Shown here piece by piece: positions 42,273-55,964 of a stretch of 64,000 bases of DNA. Made by a program: the position numbers and the translations under genes. Numbering within the stretch: position 1 is the first letter of the stretch; the number at the start of each line of letters is the position of its first letter. This DNA comes from Lysobacter arseniciresistens ZS79 (GTDB lineage: Bacteria > Pseudomonadota > Gammaproteobacteria > Xanthomonadales > Xanthomonadaceae): assembly GCF_000768335.1 (NCBI RefSeq), contig NZ_AVPT01000013.1, positions 1-64,000 on the forward strand, given 5' to 3'. The notes under the pieces were generated by a model. It did not search any database. It saw nothing but the letters and a program-made list of their open reading frames with translations, and had not been told where the DNA came from.

Positions 42273-44171
42273 CTACGCCGCGTCGCCGCGCAGGGCGCGG
42301 ACCTTCGCTTCGAGCTGCGCCGCGTCGGCCGTGGTGCCGTCCACCGGCGCGTCGGCCACCACCTCGACATGCGCCCGGAAGCGCCGCGGCACGCGCATGC
42401 GGCCGCGCAGGGTGTCGCGACGGCTCCACATGCTCGTCCACATCCCGCGCAGCGCCATCGGCACCACCGGCACCGGCCGGCCGGCCCGGGCGGCGCGCTC
42501 GAGGATCGCCTCGACGCCGGACCGGAACGCGGCGATCTCCCCATCCGCGGTCAGCCGCCCCTCGGGGAAGATCCCGACCACCTGGCCGTCCGCCAGTGCC
42601 GCGTCGATCTCGTCGAACGCGCGCTGCATCAGCGCGGGGTCCTCCTTCGCGCCGGCGATCGGGATCGCCTTCGCGGTGCGGAAGATCCAGCGCATCACCG
42701 GGATGTTGAAGATCCGGTAGTACATGACGAAGCGCACCGGCCGCGGGATGCTCGCCGCCAGCAGCAGCGCGTCCATGTAGCTGACGTGGTTGCACACCAC
42801 CAGCGCCGCGCCGTCCTCGGGCACGTGGTCGATCCCGCGCGCGCGCAGCCGGTACAGCGTGCGCACCAGCACCCAGCTGAGGAAGCGCATCAGGAACTCG
42901 GGCACGATCGTGAAGATCCACACCGCGACCAGCGCGTTGGCCACCGCCAGCGCCAGGAACACCTGCGGGATCGTCCAGCCCAGCAGCCGCTGCGCCGCCA
43001 GCCCGAGCAGCGCCGCGGCGACGATGAAGCCGGAATTCTGGATGTTGAGCCCGGCGAACACCCGCGACATTTCGGCCTTGGGCGTGCGGCTCTGGATCAG
43101 CGCGAACAGCGGCACCACGAAGAACCCGGTGAACAGGCCGATGCCGAGCAGGTCCATCACGATCCGCCCGCTGCCGTCGGCGCGAAGGAACCCGGCGACG
43201 TCGAGCCCACTGGCCAGCGCCGCGCCGGGACGGGCGAAGTACAGGTCGATCATGAAGGCACTCATGCCGAACGCGCCCAGCGGCACCAGGCCGATCTCGA
43301 CCGTGCGCGCCGACAGCTTCTCGCACAGCAGCGAGCCGGCACCGGTGCCGACCGAGAACAGCGCCAGCGCGAAGATGTACAGCGTCGCCGAGCCACCGAG
43401 GTTGACCTCGGCATAGGCCGGCAGCTGGCTGGTGACGACGGTGCCGAAGAACCAGAACCACGACACCCCGAGCACCGCGTTGCGCACCGCCAGCTGCCGG
43501 CGCGCCAGCCGCAGCACCGCGAGCGATTCGGGGATCGGGTTCCAGTTGATCTTCAGCCCCGGCATGCCGGCGCCGGCCGGCGGGATCGCCCGGCTGACCA
43601 GGTGGCCGGTGACCGCCAGCGCGATGATCGCCGCGCCGGCCACCCACGGCCCGCTGTCGCCGGCGATGGCGAACACCGAGCCGCCGATGACCATCCCCAT
43701 CAGGATCGACAGCGCCGTGCCCATCTCGACCAGGCCGTTGCCGCCGGTCAGCTCGCGCGGCTGCAGCACCGCCGGCAGCATCGAATACTTGACCGGCCCG
43801 AACAGGGTCGACTGCACGCCGGTCAGGAACAGCGCCGCCAGCAGCACGCCCATGCTGGTGGTGACGAAACCGACCGCCGCCAGCGACATGATGCCGATCT
43901 CCATCGCGGTGGTGATGCGGATCAGCCGCGCCTTCTCGGTGCGCTCGGCGATCTGCCCGGCCAGCGCCGAGAACAGGAAGTACGGCAGGATGAACAGCGC
44001 CGGCGCGAGGTTGGCGTACAGCGCCTTGTCCGCGCTCGACACCCCCAGCCAGAACAGCATGCCGATGATCGCCTGGCGGTATACGTTGTCGTTGAACGCG
44101 CCCAGGGACTGGGTCAGGAAGAACGGCAGGAAGCGTCGCTGGCGCAGCAGCGCGTACTGGTTGGACGACAT
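42273..44171 (-). CDS. MFS transporter / acyltransferase fusion (LplT-PlsC type)
   Basis: A 632-residue fusion. Residues 1-410 form a twelve-helix MFS part resembling the lysophospholipid flippase LplT. The C-terminal part (about 430-632) is a PlsC acyltransferase with NHVSYMD (HX4D) and FPEGRLTADGEI. Together they would import lysophospholipids across the inner membrane and re-acylate them. E. coli Aas also carries an acyl-CoA ligase domain, which is absent here. Start ATG at 44171. Confidence 0.88.
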   Translation of the reverse strand: MSSNQYALLRQRRFLPFFLTQSLGAFNDNVYRQAIIGMLFWLGVSSADKALYANLAPALFILPYFLFSALAGQIAERTEKARLIRITTAMEIGIMSLAAVGFVTTSMGVLLAALFLTGVQSTLFGPVKYSMLPAVLQPRELTGGNGLVEMGTALSILMGMVIGGSVFAIAGDSGPWVAGAAIIALAVTGHLVSRAIPPAGAGMPGLKINWNPIPESLAVLRLARRQLAVRNAVLGVSWFWFFGTVVTSQLPAYAEVNLGGSATLYIFALALFSVGTGAGSLLCEKLSARTVEIGLVPLGAFGMSAFMIDLYFARPGAALASGLDVAGFLRADGSGRIVMDLLGIGLFTGFFVVPLFALIQSRTPKAEMSRVFAGLNIQNSGFIVAAALLGLAAQRLLGWTIPQVFLALAVANALVAVWIFTIVPEFLMRFLSWVLVRTLYRLRARGIDHVPEDGAALVVCNHVSYMDALLLAASIPRPVRFVMYYRIFNIPVMRWIFRTAKAIPIAGAKEDPALMQRAFDEIDAALADGQVVGIFPEGRLTADGEIAAFRSGVEAILERAARAGRPVPVVPMALRGMWTSMWSRRDTLRGRMRVPRRFRAHVEVVADAPVDGTTADAAQLEAKVRALRGDAA

Positions 44172-44243
44172 GCGCGGCCCCCGGGATGACCGCGCGAGCC
44201 TAGCAGAGCCGGCGGCGCGGGCGATGCGGCGCGGCGGTCCGTA

Positions 44244-45236
44244 TCAACCCGGCGTCCCGGCGGCGGCTTCGGCGATCAGCGCGAACGAGCGCCTGCGCAG
44301 CGCGAAGTCGAACACGTCCGACACCACCATCAGCTCGTCGGCGCCGGTGCGTTCGGCAAAGGCCTGCAGGCCCGCCCGCACGGTGCCGGGCCCGCCGACG
44401 ACGCTGCAGGCCAGCATCTGCGAGGCCTGCGCCTTTTCCGCCGGCGACCAGTAGCGTTCGATATCGTCGATCGGCGGCTGGGTCAGGTTGCGCTGGCCGC
44501 GGAACATGTCGGCGAACGACATCTGCTGCGAGGTCGCGAGGAACCGCGCCTCCTCGTCGGTCGGCGCGGCGATCACGTTGATGCCGGCCAGTACGTACGG
44601 CCGGTCGAGCTGCGCCGACGGCTTGAAGCGCGAGCGGTAGACCGCCAGCGCCTGGTCCAGCATCTGCGGCGCGAAATGCGAGGCGAAGCCGTAGGGCAGG
44701 CCGAGTTCGGCCGCCAGCTGTGCGCCGAACAGGCTGGAACCGAGGATCCACAGCGGTACCTCGGTGCCCGAGCCGGGCACCGCCTCGACCCGCTGGCCGG
44801 GCTTGGCCGGCGCCAGCCACGCCTGCAGCTCCAGCACGTCCTGCGGGAAGCGGTCGGGGCTGGCCGGGTCGCGTCGCAATGCGCGCACGGTGGTCTGGTC
44901 GGTGCCGGGTGCGCGGCCCAGGCCGAGGTCGATCCGTCCCGGGAACAGCGTCGCCAGCGTGCCGAACTGCTCGGCGATGATGTACGGCGCGTGGTTGGGC
45001 AGCATGATCCCGCCCGCGCCAACCCTGATGGTCGATGTGCCGGCGGCGACGTGCGCGATCACCAGCGAGGTCGCCGCGGTGGTGACCGCCGGCATGTTGT
45101 GGTGCTCGGCGATCCAGAACCGTTCGTACCCGAGCCGCTCGGCGTGGCGGGCCAGTTCGCGTGCTTCGTCGAGCGCGGTCCGGCGGTCGCCGCCCTGGCG
45201 GACGCGGCCCAGTTCGAGGATGGACAGGCGGGGCAT
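44244..45236 (-). CDS. luciferase-like (LLM) flavin-dependent oxidoreductase
   Basis: A 330-residue TIM-barrel flavoprotein of the LLM class, close to the YhbW/MsnO8 type. [34 protein letters not shown] and [13 protein letters not shown] are hallmarks. Substrate unknown. It is upstream of the MFS fusion on the same strand by about 70 bases. Confidence 0.9.
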   Translation of the reverse strand: MPRLSILELGRVRQGGDRRTALDEARELARHAERLGYERFWIAEHHNMPAVTTAATSLVIAHVAAGTSTIRVGAGGIMLPNHAPYIIAEQFGTLATLFPGRIDLGLGRAPGTDQTTVRALRRDPASPDRFPQDVLELQAWLAPAKPGQRVEAVPGSGTEVPLWILGSSLFGAQLAAELGLPYGFASHFAPQMLDQALAVYRSRFKPSAQLDRPYVLAGINVIAAPTDEEARFLATSQQMSFADMFRGQRNLTQPPIDDIERYWSPAEKAQASQMLACSVVGGPGTVRAGLQAFAERTGADELMVVSDVFDFALRRRSFALIAEAAAGTPG

Positions 45237-45328
45237 GGGGACTCCTGGTCGACGTGGGGGCGCCCAGCATCGCCTGTTTCGGGTGAGCGCGGGTTGCAGC
45301 GCCTGTCAGGTCGGGCCTGTCCGCCGCG

Positions 45329-46627
<1,299 letters not shown>

Positions 46628-46753
46628 GGCTGTCGTTCCTGTGGGGATTGCGCGGGAGCGGCCGCATCGCCGGCCCACCGCAATTCTACGGATGCGCGGC
46701 GGCGGCCGCGAACCTGCTGCTAGCATCGGCGCGTTTCCGCCCGAACGAACCCG

Positions 46754-48205
46754 ATGAACCCCATCCTGCAACTGATCGAAACGGTGCTCGCGCCGGTCAT
46801 CGACCTGGTCAACGGCGTGCTGTGGAACTACGTGCTGGTGTACGGCCTGCTCGCGGTGGGCGTGTTCTTCACCGTGCGACTGCGGTTCCTGCAGGTGCGC
46901 CGGCTGCCACACATGCTGCACGTGATCGGCCGCGGCACCGGCGGCGACCGCAGCGGCATCTCGCCGTTCCAGGCGCTGTGCACGTCGCTGGCCTCGCGGG
47001 TCGGGACCGGCAACCTCGCCGGGGTCGCGATCGCGCTGGGCGTGGGCGGGCCGGGCGCATTGTTCTGGATGTGGTGCACGGCGGTGCTCGGCATGGCGAC
47101 CGCGTACGCCGAGAGCGCGCTGGCGCAGCTGTACAAGGTCCGCGACGAGAACGGCCAGTACCGCGGCGGCCCGGCGTACTACATGACGCTGGGGCTGAAG
47201 AAGCGCTGGATGGGCATCGCCTTCGCGGTCTCGCTGCTGCTGACCTACGGGCTGGTCTTCAGCAGCGTGCATGCCAACGCGATGGCGCAGGCGCTCGGCG
47301 ACGCGTTCGGCTTCAGCCGCGCGCAGATCGCCACCGGGCTGGTGGTGCTGACCGCGGTGATCATCTTCGGCGGCCTGCGCTCGGTCGCCCGCTTCGCCGA
47401 ATGGGTGGTTCCGTTCATGGCGGTCGGCTACCTCGGGCTGGCGTTGTGGGTGGTCGCGACCAACCTGTCGGAAGTGCCGGCGGTGCTGTCGCTGGTGCTG
47501 CGCAGCGCGTTCGGGCTGGAGCCGGCGGCCGGCGGCGTGCTTGGCGGCATCGCCGCGGCGATGCTCAACGGCGTCAAGCGCGGGCTGTACTCCAACGAGG
47601 CCGGCATGGGCAGCGCGCCGAACGTCGCCGCGGCGGCGACCCCGGTGCCGCACCACCCCGCCAGCCAGGGGCTGGTGCAGTCGCTGGGGGTGTTCATCGA
47701 CACGCTGCTGATCTGCAGCGCGACCGGCTTCGTGATCCTGCTGTCGGGCGTGATCGGCGACGGCAACGACGGCGTGCGGGTGACGCAGGAGGCGATGACG
47801 GTGTTCTTCGGCGAGGCCGGCACGTACTTCGTCGCGATCGCGATGTTCTTCTTCGCCTTCACCACGATCCTCGGCAACTACTCGTACGCGGAGAACAACC
47901 TGTTGTACCTGGGCGGCGGCCGGGTCGGGCTGTTCGTGCTGCGGGTGGCCGCGCTGGCGGTGATCGTCTGGGGCGTGTACTCGAAGGTGCAGCTGGTCTG
48001 GAACGCGGCCGACGCGGCGATGGCGATCATGGCGTCGATCAACCTGGTGGCGATCGTGATGCTGTCGGGGGTGGTGGTGAAGCTGACCCGCGACTACGAC
48101 CGGCAACTGGAAGCGGGGAAGTCGCCGACGTTCCACATCGCGGAGTACCCGGAGCTGGGGGACGGGGTGGACCGGGAGATCTGGGCGGAGCGGGACCCGG
48201 GTTGA
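46754..48205 (+). CDS. AGCS family sodium:alanine symporter
   Basis: A 483-residue transporter with about eleven helices. [23 protein letters not shown] near residue 75 and [15 protein letters not shown] near residue 285 are AGCS signatures. Family members import alanine or glycine with sodium. It is divergent from purD. No regulator is nearby. Confidence 0.92.
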   Translation: MNPILQLIETVLAPVIDLVNGVLWNYVLVYGLLAVGVFFTVRLRFLQVRRLPHMLHVIGRGTGGDRSGISPFQALCTSLASRVGTGNLAGVAIALGVGGPGALFWMWCTAVLGMATAYAESALAQLYKVRDENGQYRGGPAYYMTLGLKKRWMGIAFAVSLLLTYGLVFSSVHANAMAQALGDAFGFSRAQIATGLVVLTAVIIFGGLRSVARFAEWVVPFMAVGYLGLALWVVATNLSEVPAVLSLVLRSAFGLEPAAGGVLGGIAAAMLNGVKRGLYSNEAGMGSAPNVAAAATPVPHHPASQGLVQSLGVFIDTLLICSATGFVILLSGVIGDGNDGVRVTQEAMTVFFGEAGTYFVAIAMFFFAFTTILGNYSYAENNLLYLGGGRVGLFVLRVAALAVIVWGVYSKVQLVWNAADAAMAIMASINLVAIVMLSGVVVKLTRDYDRQLEAGKSPTFHIAEYPELGDGVDREIWAERDPG

Positions 48206-48269
48206 CAGGGCCCCGAGGTCCGTAATCCCAGGCAAGAGCGGCTTCGTTGGAGTTTGCGCGCTGCGGGAA

Positions 48270-48374
48270 GTGGGCGGCGGGGGTGTTGCTCCACCCCTCG
48301 GTCGGGGCGTCCTGCCCCGACTCGGGGCCGCGGGCCATCCATGGCCCGCTTTCCGCAACACCCCCGCCACCCAC
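48270..48374. repeat. long inverted repeat, first of three
   Basis: Arms 48270-48289 (GTGGGCGGCGGGGGTGTTGC) and 48355-48374 (GCAACACCCCCGCCACCCAC) pair with one mismatch. Inside lie two more hairpins, TCGGGGC/GCCCCGA and GCGGGCCAT/ATGGCCCGC. The whole gap 48206-48939 has no supported gene. Confidence 0.75.
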
Positions 48375-48478
48375 CTCCGCGGATCGCCTCGCGGACTGTT
48401 GGGGGCGGGCAAAGGCAAAGCGAAGATCAGGGCCGGATGGGCCGAGTGGACTCATTGCGGGCAAAGACGGTGGTGTTT

Positions 48479-48614
48479 TGTAGGAGCGACGTAAGTCGCG
48501 ACCCACTGACCTCGCGAGGTCTCTCGTTCAACGCGTTTCAGCAGTTCGATCGTGGCTCACGTCAATCGCAGCGCAGCCAGTGGTCAGTGGGTCGCGACTT
48601 ACGTCGCTCCTACA
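48479..48614. repeat. perfect 33-bp inverted repeat, TAGGAGCGACGTAAGTCGCG type
   Basis: Arms 48479-48511 and 48582-48614 are perfect reverse complements over 33 bases and begin TGTAGGAGCGACGTAAGTCG. The outer part is itself palindromic (GCGACGTAAGTCGC). This element type recurs between genes in xanthomonad genomes as far as I know, probably a REP/BIME-like unit spread by a RAYT transposase. Confidence 0.85.
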
Positions 48615-48656
48615 GAAAAATCGTGGGTGCGTGCGACACAAACGCCGACGCGTTGT

Positions 48657-48830
48657 CCCCGAGGGGATTTGCCCAGAGCGGACATGGATGTCCGCGCCGG
48701 CGAGTCGGCCACGGGTGAGCGCAGGCGGCTTGCGCGGCACTGCCGCGCGCCTGTGCGAACGCCCGGCGCGCTGCGCCGGGCCGGACCGCGAAGCGGGCCG
48801 ACCGAGCCGGTGGGCAAGATCCCCTCGGGG
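48657..48830. repeat. nested inverted repeat, third of three
   Basis: Outer arms CCCCGAGGGGATTTGCCC (48657-48674) and GGGCAAGATCCCCTCGGGG (48812-48830) pair with one bulge. Within them are GCGGACAT-GG-ATGTCCGC at 48678-48695 and several GC-rich stems. RNA read through this could fold into a long branched structure. Confidence 0.75.
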
Positions 48831-48939
48831 GCGCCGCTCTCCCCGAAGCCGGCGCCGCCACAGCCGTTGCCGTTGACTTCCTGCGTTGCTGCTGTCCCCG
48901 CTGCGCGCCAGATCGCTGACAGCGTCGATCCGCGAAAAC

Positions 48940-50520
48940 TCAGTGCCGGAAGTGCCGCACGCCCGTGAACACCATCGCGATGCCGTGCTCGTCGGCTGCC
49001 GCGATCACCTCGCTGTCGCGCATCGAGCCGCCCGGCTGGATCACCGCCTTGATGCCGGCCGCCGCGGCCGCGTCGATGCCGTCGCGGAACGGGAAGAACG
49101 CATCGCTCGCCATCACGGAGCCCGGCACCACCAGTCCGGCTTCCTCCGCCTTCAGCCCCGCGATCCTGGCCGACACCACGCGGCTCATCTGGCCGGCGCC
49201 GACGCCGATCGTGCGCTGGTCCTTCGCGTAGACGATCGCGTTGGACTTAACGAATTTCGCCACCCGCCACGCGAACAGCAGGTCCGACAGCTGCGCGTCG
49301 GTGGGGGCGACCCTGGTCACCACCTTCAGTTCGTCGCGCGACACCTCGCGGTTGTCGCTGGTCTGCATCAGCAGGCCGGAACCGACGCGCTTGATGTCGA
49401 AGTTGTTGCGGCCCTCGCCGTGCGGGATTTTCAGCACGCGCACGTTGGCCTTCTTCTTCGCGTACTCCAGCGCCGCCGGCTCGTAGTCCGGCGCGATCAG
49501 CACCTCGACGAACTGCCGGTCGAGGATGGTCTTCGCCGTCGCCGCGTCGAGGGTCCGGTTGAACGCGATGATGCCGCCGAACGCCGAGGTCGCGTCGGTC
49601 GCGTAGGCGGCCTCGTAGGCCTCGCCGTTGCCGGCGCCGACCGCGACGCCGCACGGGTTGGCGTGCTTGACGATCACGCAGGCCGGTGCGTCGAACTGGC
49701 GCACGCACTCCCACGCGGCGTCGGCGTCGGCGAGGTTGTTGAAGCTCAGCTCCTTGCCCTGCAGCTGGGTGAAGGTCGCCAGCGTGCCCGGCACCGGCCA
49801 CAGGTCGCGGTAGAAGGCGCCGGCCTGGTGCGGGTTCTCGCCGTAGCGCAGGTCCATCACCTTGACGAAGTTGCTGTTGTTCTGCGCCGGGAACAGCGCG
49901 CGGCTGCCGTCCCCAGCCAGCGACGACAGGTAGTTGCTGATGCAGGCGTCGTAGAAGGCGACGTTGTCGAACGCGGCCACCGACAGCGCGAAGCGGGTTC
50001 TGCCGCTGACCGCGCCATCGTTGCCGGCCAGCTCGGTGACGAGGTCGTCGTACTGCGCCGGATCGGTGGCGACCGCGACGCGGGCGAAGTTTTTCGCCGC
50101 CGAGCGCAGCATCGCCGGGCCGCCGATGTCGATGTTCTCGATGATCTCGTCGAAGCTGCTGTCCGGGTTGGCCGACACCTGCGCGAACGGGTACAGGTTC
50201 AGCACCAGCAGGTCGATCGCGTCGATGCCGTGCTCGGCCATCACCGCCTCGTCGACGCCGGCGCGGCCGAGCAGGCCGCCGTGCACGACCGGGTGCAGGG
50301 TCTTGACCCGGCCGTCCATCATTTCCGGGAAGCCGGTCGCCTCGCTGACGTCCTTCACCTGCAGGCCGGCCTCGCGCAGCGCCCTGGCGGTTCCGCCGGT
50401 GGACAGCAGTTCGACACCGTGGCCGGCCAGCGCACGGGCCAGTTCGACCAGGCCGGTCTTGTCGGAAACGGATAGCAACGCGCGGCGGATCTTCACCGGC
50501 GGCAGGGGGGCGGCAGTCAT
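48940..50520 (-). CDS. purH: bifunctional AICAR formyltransferase / IMP cyclohydrolase
   Basis: A 526-residue enzyme for the last two steps to IMP. The N-terminal cyclohydrolase has [15 protein letters not shown] and [15 protein letters not shown]. The C-terminal transformylase has [25 protein letters not shown] and [11 protein letters not shown]. It follows fis by about 60 bases on the same strand, a familiar order in this family. Confidence 0.96.
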   Translation of the reverse strand: MTAAPLPPVKIRRALLSVSDKTGLVELARALAGHGVELLSTGGTARALREAGLQVKDVSEATGFPEMMDGRVKTLHPVVHGGLLGRAGVDEAVMAEHGIDAIDLLVLNLYPFAQVSANPDSSFDEIIENIDIGGPAMLRSAAKNFARVAVATDPAQYDDLVTELAGNDGAVSGRTRFALSVAAFDNVAFYDACISNYLSSLAGDGSRALFPAQNNSNFVKVMDLRYGENPHQAGAFYRDLWPVPGTLATFTQLQGKELSFNNLADADAAWECVRQFDAPACVIVKHANPCGVAVGAGNGEAYEAAYATDATSAFGGIIAFNRTLDAATAKTILDRQFVEVLIAPDYEPAALEYAKKKANVRVLKIPHGEGRNNFDIKRVGSGLLMQTSDNREVSRDELKVVTRVAPTDAQLSDLLFAWRVAKFVKSNAIVYAKDQRTIGVGAGQMSRVVSARIAGLKAEEAGLVVPGSVMASDAFFPFRDGIDAAAAAGIKAVIQPGGSMRDSEVIAAADEHGIAMVFTGVRHFRH

Positions 50521-50583
50521 GGGGATTCCGGGCGTGGGGAAGCCCGCGATTATAGCGGCCGCGCCCGGCGCGGCCCCGGCCGG

Positions 50584-50856
50584 TCAGGCTAGCCCGTAGT
50601 CGCGCAGCTTCTTGCGCAGGGTCGCACGGTGGATGCCGAGCATCGCCGCGGCGCGGCTCTGGTTGCCCTCGCAGTGCGCGAGCACTTCGGCGAACAGCGG
50701 GATTTCCAGTTCGCGCAGCGCGATCTCGTACAGGTCGCCGTTGTCGCAGCCGTTGAGGTCGCCCAGGTAGCGCCGGATCGAGGTCGCGACGTGGTCGCGC
50801 AAGGGAACCCGCGGCCCCGGTCGGCTGGGTTCGGTACGGTTTGCTGCAGCGTTCAA
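50584..50856 (-). CDS. fis: Fis family nucleoid/transcription factor
   Basis: A 90-residue DNA-binding protein. The C-terminus has the Fis helix-turn-helix ([27 protein letters not shown]). I start at the TTG at 50856, with GGGGGGAC upstream; this gives MNAAANRT, as in relatives, whereas a frame from 50880 adds eight unlikely residues. It precedes purH and probably shares its promoter. Confidence 0.88.
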   Translation of the reverse strand: MNAAANRTEPSRPGPRVPLRDHVATSIRRYLGDLNGCDNGDLYEIALRELEIPLFAEVLAHCEGNQSRAAAMLGIHRATLRKKLRDYGLA

Positions 50857-51051
50857 AAAGGCGTCCCCCCAAGGACACAAGACGACCGTCGGGCGGCGCC
50901 GCGCGCCGCGAGCGTCCTGCGACGACGGGGGGACGAGTCTAGCGCGTGGACGCCGGCGGCGACACTCGGACGTTCGGCCGGACGGGTGCCACGCGGGAAT
51001 CGCCGCGGACCGGCCGCGTGCCGCCGCCGTTGCGTGACCGCGGTTGCGGTT

Positions 51052-51828
51052 TCAGCGGAAGTCGAAGGTGAAGGCGACGATCTCGGGCGTCGGCTCGACC
51101 ACCTCGAACCGCACGTTGGCGCTCTGGCCGGGCGCCAGCAGGGGTTCGGCGGCGGCCCCGCTACCGCGGTATTCGTCCGGCTGGAACACGCGCGCGGCGA
51201 CCGGGATGCCGTCGACGTCCGACAGGCTCAGCCGCAGCGCCGGCCAAGGCTGCGGCCAGCGCGCGTCGTTGCGGAAACTGGCGGTGACCGCGAGCACGCC
51301 CGGCGCGCCGGCCTGTTCGACATTGCGCGCGAGCATGGTGAACGCCAGTGGTTCGCGCCACGGCGGCAGCTCGCACATGAGCGCGCTGCAGGTGGCGGCG
51401 ATCAGCGGCCGCCAGCGCTCGCTCGCGGCCAGCGTCGCGCGCTGCGACAGCAGCAGTTGCACCACCAGCAGCAGGCCGAGCCCGGCGATCGCCAGCCAGG
51501 TCGGCCAGCGCCGGCCGGTCCGCGGCTTCGGGACGACGGTGCGGGCGAAGGTCGGTGCGGTGCGGCGCGGTTTGCGCGATGCGCCCGGGGCGGGCGCGGG
51601 ACTGCGGGCCCGGGTTTTGGCGGACGCGGGTGCCGTCGCGATCGCTGCCGTGGGTGCGGGTGCTGCAGGCGCCGCGGTGACATCGGGCACGTCTGCGGGT
51701 GTCGATTCCGCTTCGGTAGCGACGTCGGGCGACAGCAGTCCCTCGCAGCGCGGACAGCGTTGCGGGGCGCCGTCGCGCGAGACGATCGACGCCACCAGGA
51801 AGCCACAGTGCGGGCAGGGGACGAACAT
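51052..51828 (-). CDS. zinc-ribbon and DUF3426 domain protein
   Basis: A 258-residue protein. An N-terminal zinc ribbon uses C5, C8, C25 and C28. An alanine- and proline-rich linker leads to one membrane helix at about 128-150 and a DUF3426 domain (VTASFRNDARWPQPWPALRL, ending AFTFDF). It is conserved between prmA and fis in many beta- and gammaproteobacteria; function unknown. Confidence 0.85.
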   Translation of the reverse strand: MFVPCPHCGFLVASIVSRDGAPQRCPRCEGLLSPDVATEAESTPADVPDVTAAPAAPAPTAAIATAPASAKTRARSPAPAPGASRKPRRTAPTFARTVVPKPRTGRRWPTWLAIAGLGLLLVVQLLLSQRATLAASERWRPLIAATCSALMCELPPWREPLAFTMLARNVEQAGAPGVLAVTASFRNDARWPQPWPALRLSLSDVDGIPVAARVFQPDEYRGSGAAAEPLLAPGQSANVRFEVVEPTPEIVAFTFDFR

Positions 51829-51910
51829 CGCCGCAGTTTAGCCGAGCCGGTCGCGGCGGCCGCCAGCCACGCCGGTGCCGCCGGGCGTGACCGCGGTCAA
51901 GGATCGGCGG

Positions 51911-52843
51911 TCAGGACGCCGGGGTTGCGCGCCGCACGCCGTCGATGCGGATCCAGTCGTCCAGCTGTTCGACCGCGAGTTGCTCGAATGCGGACGCATA
52001 CGCGGCGAGTACCTCGTCCTCCTGCCCGGCGAGGATGCCCGACAGCGCGATCCGCCCGCCCGGCGCGACCCGCGCGGCCAGCACGTCGGCCAGCGCCACC
52101 AGCGCGGTGGCGAGGATGTTGGCGACCACCACCGGGTAGTCCGCGGCCGGCTCGTCGTCGGGCAGGTGCACCGACAGGCGCTCGCCGACCTCGTTGCGGT
52201 CGGCGTTGTCGCGCGTGGCGGTCAGCGCCTGCGGGTCGTTGTCGACGCCGACCGCGCGTGCGGCGCCGAGCTTGAGCGCGGCCAGCGCGAGGATGCCCGA
52301 GCCACAGCCGAAGTCGAGCACGGCGGCACCGTCCAGCGAGCCGTCCCCGGCCAGCGTGTCGAGCCACTGCAGGCACAGCGCGGTGGTCGGGTGGGTGCCC
52401 GAGCCGAACGCCAGGCCGGGGTCGAGCCGCACCACGGCCGCATCCGGCGCATCGGCGCCGTCGGGCAGCTCGTGGTTCCACGGCACGATCCAGGTGCGGG
52501 CGCCGAACTTCAGCGGTTCGTACTGGTCGAGCCAGGCGCGTTCCCAGTCCTGGTCGGCGACCTCGCGGAAGCGTGCGCGCGACCAGTCGATGCCTTCGTC
52601 GGCCGCCGACAGCGCGTGCAGCAGCAGTTCCGGCGGGGTGCCGCCCTCGAACAGCGCGGTCAGCTCCATCTCGCCCCACAGCGGGGTCTGGCCGACGCCG
52701 GGTTCGAAGATGGCCTGCTCGTCGGGCGCGTCGGCGTGGGCGTCGGCCAGCGTCACCGCGAGCGCGCCGACGCTTTCCAGCGCGCGCTCGTGGCGCGGCT
52801 GGCCGGCTTCGGTGCAGGCGATGGTCAGTTCGAGGAAGGGCAT
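51911..52843 (-). CDS. prmA: ribosomal protein L11 methyltransferase
   Basis: A 310-residue SAM-dependent enzyme that trimethylates L11. [20 protein letters not shown] and [20 protein letters not shown] are the PrmA signature and SAM motif. It follows accC by 18 bases. The N-terminal targeting domain is complete. Confidence 0.95.
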   Translation of the reverse strand: MPFLELTIACTEAGQPRHERALESVGALAVTLADAHADAPDEQAIFEPGVGQTPLWGEMELTALFEGGTPPELLLHALSAADEGIDWSRARFREVADQDWERAWLDQYEPLKFGARTWIVPWNHELPDGADAPDAAVVRLDPGLAFGSGTHPTTALCLQWLDTLAGDGSLDGAAVLDFGCGSGILALAALKLGAARAVGVDNDPQALTATRDNADRNEVGERLSVHLPDDEPAADYPVVVANILATALVALADVLAARVAPGGRIALSGILAGQEDEVLAAYASAFEQLAVEQLDDWIRIDGVRRATPAS

Positions 52844-52861
52844 GGCGTGGTTACGTCGCGA

Positions 52862-54229
<1,368 letters not shown>

Positions 54230-54232
54230 GGC

Positions 54233-54718
54233 TCACCCGATCACGAACAGCGGCTGGTCGAACTCGATCGGCTGGCCGTTCTCGGCGACCACCTTGAGCA
54301 CGGTGCCGGAGACATCGGCCTCGATCGGGTTGAACATCTTCATCGCCTCGATGATGCCGAGGGTGTCGCCGGCCTTGACCGCCTGGCCGACGCTGACGAA
54401 CGCCGGCTTGTCCGGCGCCGGGCTGGCGTAGAAGGTGCCGACCATAGGCGCGCGGACCACGTGGCCCTCGGGCAGGTCGCTGCTGGCCTTGGCCGAACCG
54501 CCGGTGGCGGCGTCGACCGGGGACTGCATCGGCATCGGCGCTGCGGCGGCCGGGGCGGCCTGCATCGGGACGTGGTGCTGCATCGCCGGCGCGGCCACCA
54601 TGCCGCCGCTGGGCAGGCGGGCCAGTCGCACCGACTCCTCGCCCTCCTTGATCTCGATCTCGTTGAGGTTGGATTCCTCGAGCAGGTCGATGAGCTTCTT
54701 GATCTTGCGCAGGTCCAT
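54233..54718 (-). CDS. accB: biotin carboxyl carrier protein
   Basis: A 161-residue carrier. N-terminal [16 protein letters not shown], an Ala/Pro/Met linker, then a biotinyl domain with EAMKM; the biotin is on K127. It is cotranscribed with accC, and aroQ lies 60 bases upstream, the usual order. Confidence 0.97.
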   Translation of the reverse strand: MDLRKIKKLIDLLEESNLNEIEIKEGEESVRLARLPSGGMVAAPAMQHHVPMQAAPAAAAPMPMQSPVDAATGGSAKASSDLPEGHVVRAPMVGTFYASPAPDKPAFVSVGQAVKAGDTLGIIEAMKMFNPIEADVSGTVLKVVAENGQPIEFDQPLFVIG

Positions 54719-54778
54719 CGGAAGGGCCTCTTGGGTCGTGTGTGGGTCGGCCGCCGCGGGACGGGCGGCCGGACGGGT

Positions 54779-55225
54779 CTAGTGGGCGGCCGCCAGCCGG
54801 GCGAGGGCGGCGTCGAGCGCGTAGCGGTAGCTGTCGGCGCCGAAACCGGCGACCACGGCGACGGCGAGGTCGCTGAAGTAGCTGTGGCGGCGGAACGGCT
54901 CGCGCGCGTGCGGGTTGGACAGGTGGATCTCGTAGAACGGCAGCGCCGCCGCGGCCAGCGCGTCGCGCAGGGCGACGCTGGTGTGGGTGAAGGCGGCCGG
55001 GTTGATCAGGATCGCCGCGGTGCCGTCGGTACGGGCCGCCTGCACCCGGTCGACCAGCACGTGCTCGGCGTTGGACTGCAGCGCCTCCAGCTGGTGGCCG
55101 GCGGCTTCGGCGGTCGCGCGCAGGCCGGCGTCGATCTGCTCCAGCGTGGTGTGGCCGTAGACCTCCGGCTCGCGTTCGCCGAGCAGGTTGAGGTTGGGGC
55201 CGTGCAGGAGCAGCAGCTTGGCCAT
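54779..55225 (-). CDS. aroQ: type II 3-dehydroquinate dehydratase
   Basis: A 148-residue shikimate-pathway enzyme. [37 protein letters not shown] and [18 protein letters not shown] hold the active-site Tyr, Asn and His residues. Length is normal. Gene order aroQ-accB-accC-prmA is conserved. Confidence 0.96.
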   Translation of the reverse strand: MAKLLLLHGPNLNLLGEREPEVYGHTTLEQIDAGLRATAEAAGHQLEALQSNAEHVLVDRVQAARTDGTAAILINPAAFTHTSVALRDALAAAALPFYEIHLSNPHAREPFRRHSYFSDLAVAVVAGFGADSYRYALDAALARLAAAH

Positions 55226-55367
55226 CGCGGACCGGGAAGTGGAAAAGGCCGGCAGTGTGGCGGAGCACCGCGCCGCTGTCCAGAAGTTGCCGGCCGTTTC
55301 GCCGAAGTTGTCGCGATTTAATCGACTGTTTGAATTTTGCCCGATCAGGCGGCCGGGCCGTTGCGGG

Positions 55368-55964
55368 TCAGTGCCCGACCCAGCCGTCGACCTCGCCGTG
55401 CTCGAACGGGCCGATCTTCTGCTTCACCAGCCGACCCTGCGCGTCGACCAGCACCGTGTACGGCAGCACGCCGCGGGCGTTGCCGAGCTGGACGCCGGTG
55501 TCGGCCGGGCCGGCGACGTCGAGCAGGATCGGGTAGTCGACCGGGGTGTGCTGCAGGAAGGCGCGCACGGCGTCCGGCTCGTCCAGCGCGATACCGACCA
55601 CTTGCACGCCGTTCGCGCCCTGGGTGGCCGCGAACCGGTCCAGTTCCGGCATTTCCTCGATGCACGGGCCGCACCAGCTGGCCCAGAAGTTCACCAGCAG
55701 CGGGCGGCCGGCGTAGTCGGCCGGCAAGGTGGCGGGTTCGCCCTGCAGGTCGGGCAGGGTCAGGGGCGGGATCGGCTCGCCGCGCACGGCCACCGCCAGG
55801 CCGTCAGGCGTGGGTGGGGCGGTGGCGGTCATCGCCTGCTGCAACGCCTGCTGGCCCAGTTCGCTGCGCAGCAGCGGGCCGGGGCCGTTCATCAGCACCC
55901 CGGCGACCGCGCCGAGCAGGCCGGCGCCGAGTGCGACCAGCAGGACCTTGCCGGTCGACGTCAC
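55368..55964 (-). CDS. TlpA-like periplasmic thioredoxin
   Basis: A 198-residue protein with an N-terminal membrane anchor (residues 7-25) and a thioredoxin domain with [14 protein letters not shown] and cis-proline GVLPYTVLV. The GTG at 55964 overlaps the dsbD stop (GTGA), so it is coupled to DsbD, which probably keeps it reduced. A 142-base gap separates it from aroQ. Confidence 0.88.
   Translation of the reverse strand: MTSTGKVLLVALGAGLLGAVAGVLMNGPGPLLRSELGQQALQQAMTATAPPTPDGLAVAVRGEPIPPLTLPDLQGEPATLPADYAGRPLLVNFWASWCGPCIEEMPELDRFAATQGANGVQVVGIALDEPDAVRAFLQHTPVDYPILLDVAGPADTGVQLGNARGVLPYTVLVDAQGRLVKQKIGPFEHGEVDGWVGH

Noticed and set aside
48678..48695. GCGGACAT-GG-ATGTCCGC as another copy of the accessory-region repeat
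   Set aside because: The stem bases are similar but the centre is two bases, not ten, and the site is part of a larger inverted repeat.
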